A stretch of 17,064 bases of DNA from NCBI GenBank assembly GCA_034190305.1, contig JAXHSV010000038.1:1-17064 (forward strand), read 5' to 3'. Under the pieces are notes generated by a model. It was not told the DNA's origin. It made no database searches and worked only from the letters and a program-made list of their open reading frames with translations. Position numbers and translations under genes: made by a program. The stretch comes from JAUWNJ01 sp034190305 (GTDB taxonomy: Bacteria; Planctomycetota; Phycisphaerae; SM23-33). Positions 1-7,076 of this stretch are shown piece after piece. Positions within the stretch are counted from its first letter, which is position 1. The number at the start of each line of letters is the position of its first letter.

Positions 1-62
1 GGACAAGCAGGTAACCGATAATTTCATGTGCCGAACAGGATTGGCTCCGTCCCTGTATTCCC

Positions 63-1076
63 TCACGGCCCGATGTAGTTTTCGGCAGGGTCAACAGCAT
101 CTCCCCGGGACTCCCAGACCCATTTACGCATTCCCGGTATCAGGATGTGCTGTTGCCGGGGCCAGTCTCCGTAATCAATTGAGATATCATCTACATGCCG
201 CGTGGGAACATCGGCGGTGTATTCGACGAATGTCCCGTCCGGGAAGATAATCCGAAGCAAACGAAACTCCTCCCGGTCCACTTCATGATTGGGATGCCAC
301 GGCCTAGCGCCGCGCAATAACTTGCGCAGGGACAACAATGGCCCCCGCTTGATGATCCGTATCGGTTCACCCGTATGGCATACCATAACGACTTCCATTA
401 TCTCGCGGTCAGCCAGAGAACGCACGAGATCAGTTCCACGCTTCTCTAAAGAGAGATTTGGAACTACTATGGTCAAGGCCCACACGGGAAGGGACCCGAC
501 AAGGAGAAAGTTACAGACCAAGAACATTAGCGTAGGGCGAAACTTTCCGCGGGTTGCACGATGTCGCCACCAGAAGGCTACCGTGAAAGCCGGAACAGCG
601 CCGAGCGCCCCACCTGCCCAGAACCGGTCGAACCAATATCCGCCGGGAAACATCAGCGTCAGGATCACGAAGCCACACGCGTCAAACAGAATCCACGAAA
701 CAACCAACCGCCAGTCGTACCAGCCCCCGTCGAAAATGGGGTATAAGAAACCTCGAGGCTTTTTGAGCGGTTTGTCGTCCAATTCGAGGACTTTCACCTT
801 TTTCGAGCGCCACAAGCCGAAAGGCATACTCCCACAGATCAGTATCGCATAGCGCTCATTGTTCTGCTGGTCTCTCAAACGCACGCTGCATCGCAGTGGG
901 AAACCCACGAGCAGGGCGTACCAATCCCTGCTACGTACATCTACAACGACGTAGCCGTGTTCCTCCGCCCATCTCCCTACCAATGCGCGTGCCCTTTTTC
1001 TGTTAACATGCACAGTCGAAATGGACATAAACAGCATAAACAGTATGACCAGCATGAATGGTACTATATTTATCAT
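63..1076 (-). CDS. Four-helix membrane protein of unknown function
   Basis: I do not recognise a named family. The 337-residue product has a hydrophobic N-terminal helix (about residues 3-22), a soluble segment of about 100 residues rich in beta-strand-like stretches, then three hydrophobic segments (about 122-142, 153-170 and 181-205) and a soluble C-terminal domain of about 130 residues. This predicts an inner-membrane protein with two soluble parts; no catalytic motif is evident. The start is supported by an AAGGA a few bases upstream of the ATG. The gene lies 123 bases downstream of the PIN/antitoxin pair on the same strand and could be read through from it, but nothing links the functions. 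The stop is TGA near the left edge, so the gene is complete. Confidence 0.7.
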   Translation of the reverse strand: MINIVPFMLVILFMLFMSISTVHVNRKRARALVGRWAEEHGYVVVDVRSRDWYALLVGFPLRCSVRLRDQQNNERYAILICGSMPFGLWRSKKVKVLELDDKPLKKPRGFLYPIFDGGWYDWRLVVSWILFDACGFVILTLMFPGGYWFDRFWAGGALGAVPAFTVAFWWRHRATRGKFRPTLMFLVCNFLLVGSLPVWALTIVVPNLSLEKRGTDLVRSLADREIMEVVMVCHTGEPIRIIKRGPLLSLRKLLRGARPWHPNHEVDREEFRLLRIIFPDGTFVEYTADVPTRHVDDISIDYGDWPRQQHILIPGMRKWVWESRGDAVDPAENYIGP

Positions 1077-1180
1077 GCCATTTCCTTATCAGACAGTAGC
1101 TCCTGCGTGAAGCTATGCGTAAAATCGACCAAAGCGCCTCGTAAACACGATTAAACCGGGACGATTTCCTGTTTTTGCAA

Positions 1181-1200
1181 TTGACGGGATTTGACCGGAT
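1181..1200. repeat. Two tandem 10-bp imperfect repeats
   Basis: TTGACGGGAT is followed directly by TTGACCGGAT (9 of 10 identical), touching the stop codon of the small antitoxin-like gene. Nearby bases (TTCCTG, GGATTAACC) give it the look of a degenerate member of the short GGATT-type intergenic repeats seen in many bacterial genomes. That assignment is inference, and no function is implied. Confidence 0.35.
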
Positions 1201-1388
1201 TAACCCTGGTCCCGGTTTGGCTTTGCGAACTTTTGCCGCAGCTGTCGCTCCCAATCAGATTCCGTCGCCTTTAAGAAATCTGAGAATAAAGGAAACTCTG
1301 CCTTACTCTTCTCGTATTCGGCAACGATACTTTCCTGAATGCGACGTTTCATCCTGACGCAATCAAATGTCTTTATTTTCGTCGCCAT
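1200..1388 (-). CDS. Small antitoxin-like protein paired with PIN toxin
   Basis: A 62-residue, charged, probably mostly helical protein. Its N-terminal core reads KTFDCVRMKRRIQESI, a pattern I associate with small proteins encoded directly after PIN-domain genes of this subfamily. The ATG is preceded by GGAG with a seven-base spacing, and the gene overlaps the 3' end of the PIN gene by 26 bases, so the two are translationally coupled. The likely role is an antitoxin that binds and neutralises the upstream PIN ribonuclease; this is inferred from position, size and the N-terminal motif. No obvious DNA-binding domain is visible, so autoregulation would have to be through the complex or absent. 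The alternative is a conserved partner that is not an antitoxin. Confidence 0.6.
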   Translation of the reverse strand: MATKIKTFDCVRMKRRIQESIVAEYEKSKAEFPLFSDFLKATESDWERQLRQKFAKPNRDQG

Positions 1389-1839
1389 AGGTCATCTCCA
1401 GAGGGCTGCGAATTTCAATCTGCTGGTAACCGTTCAGCAGATTAATCGCATTGTATTTGTGAATCCTGTCGTAGTTGACAATATGTTTAAAATTCCAGCT
1501 GAGCACTAAATTCGCGCCGGCTATAGTTGCTGTGGCTACATGGACGGCATCGTCTCGCGAGGACTGCCCCAAAATGCCCGCCTCAATATAAGCATTTGCC
1601 AAGGCGTCGATCTCGGCGTTTTCTTCGACATATTCCACCGAATCGGGGTCAAGCGATTCCAGGACCAACTGAACCTTCTTCGGTGCTCGGGAAACCTCTC
1701 GCAAAATCATCCTCGACACCAAAACAATAAAATCGCCCACTTTCACGCGCTCGAAGAAGCAACGACTGACGTCGGCAAACTCATCGTCCTGTGTTCCGCC
1801 AAATACCGATGTGTCAACATACACGCGTATCCTGCGCAT
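1363..1839 (-). CDS. PIN-domain ribonuclease toxin (VapC-like)
   Basis: A 158-residue PIN-domain protein. The N-terminal VDTSVFGG carries the first acidic residue (D9), LREVS gives E48, SRDDAVHVATA gives D96/D97, and SWNFKHIVN near residues 114-122 is the C-terminal signature of this PIN subfamily, with Asn where many VapC proteins have Asp. PIN domains are magnesium-dependent RNases and, as toxins, cut tRNA or rRNA. An in-frame ATG lies 18 bases upstream (1857), but the predicted promoter would start transcription at about 1851, inside that extension, and a GGGAG sits six bases before the ATG at 1839, so the shorter start is chosen. The toxin is encoded first and the antitoxin-like gene second, the reverse of classical vapBC. 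Confidence 0.8.
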   Translation of the reverse strand: MRRIRVYVDTSVFGGTQDDEFADVSRCFFERVKVGDFIVLVSRMILREVSRAPKKVQLVLESLDPDSVEYVEENAEIDALANAYIEAGILGQSSRDDAVHVATATIAGANLVLSWNFKHIVNYDRIHKYNAINLLNGYQQIEIRSPLEMTYGDENKDI

Positions 1840-1857
1840 CACATTCTCCCTCTCCAT

Positions 1858-1886
1858 ATACTACGGGTATATCGGAGACAATTCAA
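1858..1886 (-). promoter_or_regulatory. Predicted promoter of PIN/antitoxin pair
   Basis: On the minus strand, TTGAAT (1881-1886) and TAGTAT (1858-1863) are separated by 17 bases. Each box matches the sigma70 consensus at four of six positions. The implied transcription start near 1851 leaves a short leader carrying the GGGAG ribosome-binding site. Confidence 0.45.
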
Positions 1887-1937
1887 TCCGGCTACCGGAT
1901 AAAACCGGGGAGGTTATGGGTATAATTGCCCTTTCCC

Positions 1938-4601
1938 TTATCTCCTCATCCTCAAACGTGCCTCGATTTGCCTGATGAGCCTGACAGCCTGGTTGTCGGG
2001 CGACGAATCCAGCGGCAGGATGTACTCGTTCAGTATGTCGGCGGCGGATTGGTATTTGCCCAATTGTTCGTAAAGCAGCGACAGGTATATCACCGGTTCA
2101 GGGCGAGTTGGGGCGGCGCGTGAGGCGGAAATAAGATCCGCTTCGGCGGCGGCGAAATCGCCGGCGACCCAGCCGCACAAACCCAAACGCATCCGCACAT
2201 CCCATCCATCCTGCTTATCTACCGATTCGTACGCTTTCCGCGCCTTTTCGACCAGGCCCTTGCGGAGGTACAGGTCGCCAAGCAGGAGTCTTCCCTGGCG
2301 GGGCAGGGAGTCGCCGGCCGATTCGAGTTCAGCCGCAGCACGGTCGATAAGCCCGACATCCCTTCGCAGCAGCAGCAATGCCCGCATGTCCGGCGTCAGG
2401 GTGGGCGACGCGATGTTGAATTGCGAGGCTGTGGCTTCGGCGATCCGGCGGGCGGCATGGAGCGAATCGCGTAAATCAAGGTCCGAGCGCGACGGATGCC
2501 AGCGTTTTGGAATTGGAAGGTTCTCCAGGTACTTCCCGACGGCGTCGTCTGCGGCATCTATCTGACGGGCCTGTTTCAGTGTCTTCACACGCATAAGCGC
2601 ATACTCGCGGGACTGTTTGCTTTGAAGGTCCGTCAGGTCCACCTTCTCAAGCAGCGCCAGTGCGCGGGCAAAATTGGGGTCAACGGGCAAGTCTCTTTCC
2701 GGCTCGATGGGATTGAATTCCCCAATCCGGCGGTGCACTTCGGCCAGCAGGCCTGCGCGAGAGACCGGCTCGCGGATGCCCAGCCGGTTTGCTACCGTCA
2801 GGTAGCGCACCGCCAGGTTGTCAAGCCCGAGGCTGAAGAACAGTGTCCCGACGTTCCAGTGCGCAGGCGGAACATTTTGGCGATACCATCGACGCTGCGT
2901 TGCCACGCCGGGCAGCAGTCCTCCCGTCGAAGCCGGTTCTATGGCTCTGTCGAACCGGTCCACGTTGACCGGCGGTAGTTCTTCTTCGGCGTGCCATTTT
3001 CGCAGTAGTCCGGCGTTTTTTTCGCCCGGCATGGGCAGTCGCGCGAAGCAGACACCCACGCGGTCGATGTAAATCAGTTTGAACCGCCTGGATTCGTTCA
3101 GGGCCTTGATGTGCCCGGTGTTGCCGAGTCGAACCACTATGAAGCGAACGGTCGGCGGAAGCGGCGTTTTGTCGCTGTCTTCGCCCCAGCCCGACGACAG
3201 CATGTTCCTTCCGATTTCCTGGAGCCTCTTGAGTTTGTCCGGCGGGTGGACCTCAAGCCGACCGTCCATCCAGACCCGCCGGCGGGGATAACTGTAATAG
3301 ATGAACGTCCCGCCGTCGCCGAAATCCAGCGGCAGGATGTCCCCGGACAACTTGCTCCGTCCCAGCCACCGGGCCATATCGACCGGATGCAGCCCATCGA
3401 CCAGCCCCTGCCCGAATCGGCAGGCTTCTCGTCCCTGCCAGCGGTATATGGTTTCCGTAGCGTAACCGGCCGCAGTCGCCGCCAGCAGGAATAACATTAT
3501 TACCGAGGCGAAGGCGCCCGTTTTTTGCAGTGCGGGTCGCCGACTGCGAATTTCGTTCCACCACTGCCCGCTGTGAACCGCCAGAAGGAAACCCGCCGGT
3601 ATGCAAAAAAGCGCCACGTTCCGCACAGCCATTACGCCCAGCGCGCCGAATCCCAGATACCAGAACACGTGTCCAGCCGGCAGAGATTTCCGGCGTACTC
3701 GCATTGCCTCCAGCGCCGCCAGAGCCAGGGTCAGAGCCGTTACCGTCGAGACGCTTTCGAAGATGTTGCTCATGTAAGTCGGGCGGAACTCCGAGACGCC
3801 GAAGGTGTACATGCCCTGCTCGCCTGTAACTCGCGTTCGCAGAAGCAACGGGTGCAGCGCCGCAGCCATCGGCCAGGGGCTGATAAGACACGCAGCTGTG
3901 GCGACGATTACCGGAAGCAGCGCCTTTCCCGTTGCCAGCGTGCCGGTCGTGTCGCGCCGAAACGCCCGGTCAATGAATGCGCCGGCGACCGCTGACCACG
4001 TGGCTGCGACGCCCACGATAAACAAACCGTGCATGTTGACCCAGACGATGTTAATCGCCACCAGCCACCATAATCGTTTCGGCGAGGCGCCCTGACGAAC
4101 AGATTCAACCAGCACCAGCGTTACGATGAAAAACAGGAATGTGAAAACCTCAGGCCTGACGCGGACGCGATCCTCGATGCCAATGATAATGGCCATCGCG
4201 GCGAATATCAGCAGCGCCGGGCAGCACCGCTTCCGAAGCCAAAGAGCAAAGACCGCCATAGCGCCGGCGAACACGCACATCTTCAGCACCACCAGCCCGG
4301 CCCAGCCGCCAAGCCAATGCACCGCCGCGACGATTACCTGAAAACCCCAATGGACGTTGACCCATCTGCCGGGCCGGCTGTCGGGAGATTCCGAAGCGGT
4401 AAAGATGTCGTTTCCGAGGACGCGGTGATTTTCGAGCATCCACTGGCCGCTCTTGAGGTGCCAGAAAGTGTCGAAATTGCGGACCTTGTTGCACGCGACA
4501 ACAGCTGCCAGGGCGATTATGCCCCCGGCGGCGATGTTCCGCCACAGGGGCCGATCAGTGGATTGGTTTGACAAGTCAGTTACGTCGCGTTCCGTCGGCA
4601 T
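1938..4601 (-). CDS. Polytopic GT-C-like membrane protein with TPR tail
   Basis: This 887-residue protein has about nine to ten hydrophobic helices in residues 20-380, then a soluble region and a C-terminal helical part (about 590-885) with TPR-like repeats. Marks of GT-C-type membrane glycosyltransferase-like proteins are a D-x-F-W-H-L-K-x-G loop near residues 44-52 after the first helix, an R-V-R-P-E motif near 147-151, an N-M-H-G segment near 189-192 and a W-M-D-G-R motif near 444-448. Such proteins may use lipid-linked sugars, but an enzymatic role here is inference; the first-loop Asp of GT-C enzymes could be D44. The TPR tail suggests protein partners. The start has no strong Shine-Dalgarno, so the exact N-terminus is less certain. 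The gene stands alone: the PIN promoter lies just downstream and a divergent ATPase upstream. Confidence 0.7.
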   Translation of the reverse strand: MPTERDVTDLSNQSTDRPLWRNIAAGGIIALAAVVACNKVRNFDTFWHLKSGQWMLENHRVLGNDIFTASESPDSRPGRWVNVHWGFQVIVAAVHWLGGWAGLVVLKMCVFAGAMAVFALWLRKRCCPALLIFAAMAIIIGIEDRVRVRPEVFTFLFFIVTLVLVESVRQGASPKRLWWLVAINIVWVNMHGLFIVGVAATWSAVAGAFIDRAFRRDTTGTLATGKALLPVIVATAACLISPWPMAAALHPLLLRTRVTGEQGMYTFGVSEFRPTYMSNIFESVSTVTALTLALAALEAMRVRRKSLPAGHVFWYLGFGALGVMAVRNVALFCIPAGFLLAVHSGQWWNEIRSRRPALQKTGAFASVIMLFLLAATAAGYATETIYRWQGREACRFGQGLVDGLHPVDMARWLGRSKLSGDILPLDFGDGGTFIYYSYPRRRVWMDGRLEVHPPDKLKRLQEIGRNMLSSGWGEDSDKTPLPPTVRFIVVRLGNTGHIKALNESRRFKLIYIDRVGVCFARLPMPGEKNAGLLRKWHAEEELPPVNVDRFDRAIEPASTGGLLPGVATQRRWYRQNVPPAHWNVGTLFFSLGLDNLAVRYLTVANRLGIREPVSRAGLLAEVHRRIGEFNPIEPERDLPVDPNFARALALLEKVDLTDLQSKQSREYALMRVKTLKQARQIDAADDAVGKYLENLPIPKRWHPSRSDLDLRDSLHAARRIAEATASQFNIASPTLTPDMRALLLLRRDVGLIDRAAAELESAGDSLPRQGRLLLGDLYLRKGLVEKARKAYESVDKQDGWDVRMRLGLCGWVAGDFAAAEADLISASRAAPTRPEPVIYLSLLYEQLGKYQSAADILNEYILPLDSSPDNQAVRLIRQIEARLRMRR

Positions 4602-4661
4602 GGCATGAATGTACTTTGTGATCAGGCAGGTGGCAAGAGCGAGCGGAATGCATTTAGTGGC

Positions 4662-4683
4662 CGGTAGCCAGTAGTCTGTAGCC
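4662..4683 (-). repeat. Left copy of 22-bp inverted repeat flanking ATPase
   Basis: Read on the minus strand, this copy matches 19 of 22 bases of the plus-strand copy at 6103-6124. It also contains a 9-bp direct repeat, GTAGCCAGT, which recurs after five bases. It lies in the 266-bp gap between the TPR membrane protein and the ATPase; apart from this repeat and the palindrome at 4851-4864 that gap holds nothing I can identify. Confidence 0.45.
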
Positions 4684-4850
4684 AGTCAACAAAACGATGC
4701 TTTGTCCCAAAATTACTGACTATCCCATTTTCCGAGTACAATCGCGGTTTGGAATACTGCCATTGCAGCCAGCGGATGACGACCTTACTGTGTTGTTGGC
4801 TCCGCGAATGTTTTTTTACCCGAATCCGGATGGAATAATTCTTGCAAGAT

Positions 4851-4864
4851 AGAAATTAATTTCT
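4851..4864. promoter_or_regulatory. Perfect 14-bp palindrome at ATPase start
   Basis: AGAAATTAATTTCT equals its own reverse complement and ends three bases before the ATG of the ATPase gene. Its position suits an operator for a dimeric repressor, possibly autoregulatory. A weak -35/-10 pair (TTGCAA, then TAAAAT after 16 bases) overlaps it and the start codon, which would give a leaderless or nearly leaderless transcript. Function is inferred. Confidence 0.4.
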
Positions 4865-4867
4865 AAA

Positions 4868-6025
4868 ATGCAAGGTATGATAGGACGGCAGATAAAACAA
4901 CATCTTACGGAGCGTTTGGCGGCCTATCCGGCCGTGACGCTGATCGGACCCCGCCAGTGCGGTAAGACCACCTTGGCGCAGTCGCTTGGAGGGGCCTATT
5001 TCGACCTGGAGCAGGTATCCGAGCGTCTTCGCCTGGACCTCGAATGGGATGATATCGTTGCCGGGAAGGAACTGGTCATTCTCGACGAGGCGCAATCTTG
5101 GCCCGAAGTCTTTGCCCGCCTGCGCAGCGCCATTGACCGGGATCGCAAGCGAACAGGCCGCTTCCTCCTGTTGGGATCCGTGTCCCCTTCGCTGATGGTC
5201 CAGGTTTCCGAATCGCTGGCCGGTCGCCTGTCGCTGGTCGAGTTGACTCCGTTCCTGTTGACCGAACTGAAGGCGAAAGCAGCGCGCGATCGCTGCTGGT
5301 TGTGCGGAGGCTACCCCGACGGCGGCGTGCTGAAGCCGAAGCAATATCCGCAATGGCAGATCGACTACCTGGCGCTGTTGGCCCAACGGGACCTGCCGAC
5401 CTGGGGTTTGTCAGCCAAGCCGCAAACCACGGACCGAATGCTGCGCATGCTCGCAGCTTTGCATGGCCAGACATGGAACGCTTCGCAGGTGGGACAAAGC
5501 CTCGGACTCTCCTACAAGACGGTCAACAACCACCTCGATTATCTCGTAGGAGCATTTCTGATCCGGCGACTCCAGCCATATCAGGCAAACATCAAGAAGC
5601 GATTGGTCAAAAGCCCCAAGGTCTATTGGCGCGACAGCGGCCTGCTTCATGCTTTGCTGAACGTTCCCGACTGGCGCAGCCTGCTTGCGCAGCCGTGGGT
5701 GGGAGCGAGTTGGGAGGGTTTTGTCATCGAGCAGGCGCTCGGTGAACTGTCTTCTCGCGGACGGAGTTTCGACGCCTATTACTTCAGAACCAGCGATCAA
5801 CATGAACTGGACCTGGTGCTGGACTTTGGAAAAGAGCTTTGGGCCGTCGAGGTAAAGTTGTCGTCCTCGCCAACACCAGACGACATGAGGCGACTGGACA
5901 AGACCGCCGACATGATCGACGCATCGCGGCGATTCCTTGTTTCACAGACCAGACGGTTGAGCGGTAACGAGCGCAGGACCTCCTGCAATCTGACTTCTTT
6001 TCTCAAACACTTGCACGAAAGCTGA
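4868..6025 (+). CDS. AAA-type ATPase with DUF4143 C-terminal domain
   Basis: The 385-residue protein has a Walker A motif GPRQCGKTT (27-35), a Walker B LVILDEAQ (69-76) and a polar LLLGSVSP strand (about 101-107) in the sensor position. A winged-helix-like segment follows (about 203-232), then a C-terminal domain with ELD (313-315) and AVEVK (326-330) that resembles a PD-(D/E)XK nuclease core. This is the usual plan of the widespread AAA_14/DUF4143 ATPases, whose physiological role is unknown; they are often found alone and are frequently exchanged between genomes. No Shine-Dalgarno precedes the first ATG. An alternative ATG nine bases in (4877) fits a leaderless message no worse. It is a single gene, divergent from the TPR protein and convergent with comF. 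Confidence 0.85.
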   Translation: MQGMIGRQIKQHLTERLAAYPAVTLIGPRQCGKTTLAQSLGGAYFDLEQVSERLRLDLEWDDIVAGKELVILDEAQSWPEVFARLRSAIDRDRKRTGRFLLLGSVSPSLMVQVSESLAGRLSLVELTPFLLTELKAKAARDRCWLCGGYPDGGVLKPKQYPQWQIDYLALLAQRDLPTWGLSAKPQTTDRMLRMLAALHGQTWNASQVGQSLGLSYKTVNNHLDYLVGAFLIRRLQPYQANIKKRLVKSPKVYWRDSGLLHALLNVPDWRSLLAQPWVGASWEGFVIEQALGELSSRGRSFDAYYFRTSDQHELDLVLDFGKELWAVEVKLSSSPTPDDMRRLDKTADMIDASRRFLVSQTRRLSGNERRTSCNLTSFLKHLHES

Positions 6026-6102
6026 TCATGAGATACCCGCCTTCGCCAAGTTACCGACGCTCCCACTGCAGCGGCGACGGAGCGGCTACGGCATAGCAAA
6101 CC

Positions 6103-6124
6103 GGCTACTGACTACTGACCACCG
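6103..6124 (+). repeat. Right copy of 22-bp inverted repeat flanking ATPase
   Basis: Matches 19 of 22 bases of the minus-strand reading of 4662-4683. It contains the reiterated CTACTGACTACTGAC pattern and overlaps the last codons and stop of comF. The 86-bp gap between the convergent ATPase and comF stops holds no convincing terminator. Confidence 0.45.
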
Positions 6125-6882
6125 TTTATCTGCTGTGCGTACGCCGTCGGCGGTTCGGACTTTGCCAGCACAGCGACGGTAACTCGTTCTGCCCCGGCGG
6201 CGAGTAGCGTTCTCGATGCCTCGTTGGCCGTCGCGCCTGTGGTGAGCACGTCGTCTATCAGCAGTACATGTGCGCCCTGAAGGTTTTTCGGGCGGGTAAC
6301 AGCGAATGCGCCGCTGACATTGGCCCGGCGACGGGAAGCGGGCAGGCGGACCTGCGGCAGGGTGTTGCGGATGCGGATCAGTTCATCTCCGACGGGAAGT
6401 CCAAGCCGGTCGGCGACACCCTCTGCCAGGACGGTTGAATGGTTCCAGCCGCGTCTCAACCGGCGAAGCCAGTGCATCGGAACCGCCAGGGCTACGTCAA
6501 TCGACGCCACGTCGCAGCGGGCCGATACCGCCTCAGCCAGAAGTTTGCCGACGTGGACGGCGGTATTGGACCTGCGGCGATACTTCATACTGATTATCGC
6601 CCGGCGCAAGGCGGCGGCGTAGGGGCTGATGCGGACCAGTTGTTTGAACCTCGGCATCACAGGCGGGCATGCGTGGCATCCATCCTCATCGGCCCGCAGC
6701 CCAGGCCCGACCGTCGCGCCGCATCTCGGGCAGTAATTCATCGCCGCGAGTGACAACAGTTCCCGGATGCAACTTACGCAAAAACCTTCGCGGACGTCAT
6801 CGCCGCACCCGCAGCCGGCGCAGGCGTCGGGCCAGAGAAGGCGGAAAACACAACGAAAAATATCCGAACCGAATAACAACAT
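6112..6882 (-). CDS. comF: ComF-family phosphoribosyltransferase
   Basis: The 256-residue protein has the ComF/GntX plan. An N-terminal zinc-ribbon-like region has cysteine pairs at 21/24, 35/38, 51/54 and 69/72. A type I phosphoribosyltransferase domain ends in the PRPP-binding motif VLLIDDVLTTGAT (206-218), followed by a helix. In naturally competent bacteria ComF acts in the cytoplasm in DNA uptake; many species carry homologues with no proven role, and no other competence gene is in the window. The open frame extends to an ATG at 6945, but a TTGACA-16-GACAAT promoter lies between the two starts and the upstream ATG falls in a stem-loop arm, so the start at 6882 is preferred. The 5' end remains moderately uncertain because no good Shine-Dalgarno is visible. 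Confidence 0.85.
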   Translation of the reverse strand: MLLFGSDIFRCVFRLLWPDACAGCGCGDDVREGFCVSCIRELLSLAAMNYCPRCGATVGPGLRADEDGCHACPPVMPRFKQLVRISPYAAALRRAIISMKYRRRSNTAVHVGKLLAEAVSARCDVASIDVALAVPMHWLRRLRRGWNHSTVLAEGVADRLGLPVGDELIRIRNTLPQVRLPASRRRANVSGAFAVTRPKNLQGAHVLLIDDVLTTGATANEASRTLLAAGAERVTVAVLAKSEPPTAYAQQINGGQ

Positions 6883-6898
6883 GACTTTTCGTCGGACG

Positions 6899-6926
6899 AT
6901 TGTCCCAGGTCGGACCGTCCTGTCAA
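6899..6926 (-). promoter_or_regulatory. Predicted comF promoter
   Basis: On the minus strand a perfect TTGACA (6921-6926) is followed after 16 bases by GACAAT (6899-6904, four of six matches). Transcription would begin near 6892, just ahead of the ATG at 6882. Confidence 0.4.
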
Positions 6927-6942
6927 GGGCTTGGCATTGAAT

Positions 6943-6994
6943 CATCCCCGGTATCCGCCGGATGATCTGCTGTGTGCGGCGGATACTGGGGATG
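6943..6994 (+). other. Long stem-loop between comF and transglutaminase operon
   Basis: Arms 6943-6960 and 6977-6994 pair over 18 positions around a 16-base loop. The only non-Watson-Crick position is G6950 opposite T6987, which is a G-U pair if the plus strand is transcribed and a C-A mismatch otherwise. No T-run follows on either strand, so it is not a standard terminator. It lies 15 bases upstream of the operon's -35 box and upstream of the comF promoter, so it could be an operator for a dimeric regulator, a dispersed palindromic repeat, or a relic of a mobile element. Confidence 0.6.
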
Positions 6995-7009
6995 CAGGAT
7001 TAATGATGC

Positions 7010-7037
7010 TTGACAGACCAACCGGTAAAGGTATTAT
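7010..7037 (+). promoter_or_regulatory. Strong predicted promoter of transglutaminase operon
   Basis: A perfect TTGACA (7010-7015) is followed after 16 bases by TATTAT (7032-7037, five of six matches). This predicts a start near 7044 and a leader of about 33 bases ending in the AAGGA that precedes the ATG at 7077. Confidence 0.65.
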
Positions 7038-7076
7038 CCTCACCTGTTCGCGCACACATGAAAGAAGGAAAATGAA

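Noticed and set aside
3253..3891. 212-codon minus-strand frame inside the TPR membrane protein gene
   Set aside because: It is in an alternative frame of a gene with clear membrane helices and family motifs; composition is that of a frame shadow.
6883..6945. Longer comF start at 6945
   Set aside because: The extension overlaps the arm of the 18-bp stem-loop and lies upstream of the predicted comF promoter; family similarity begins after the internal Met at 6882.
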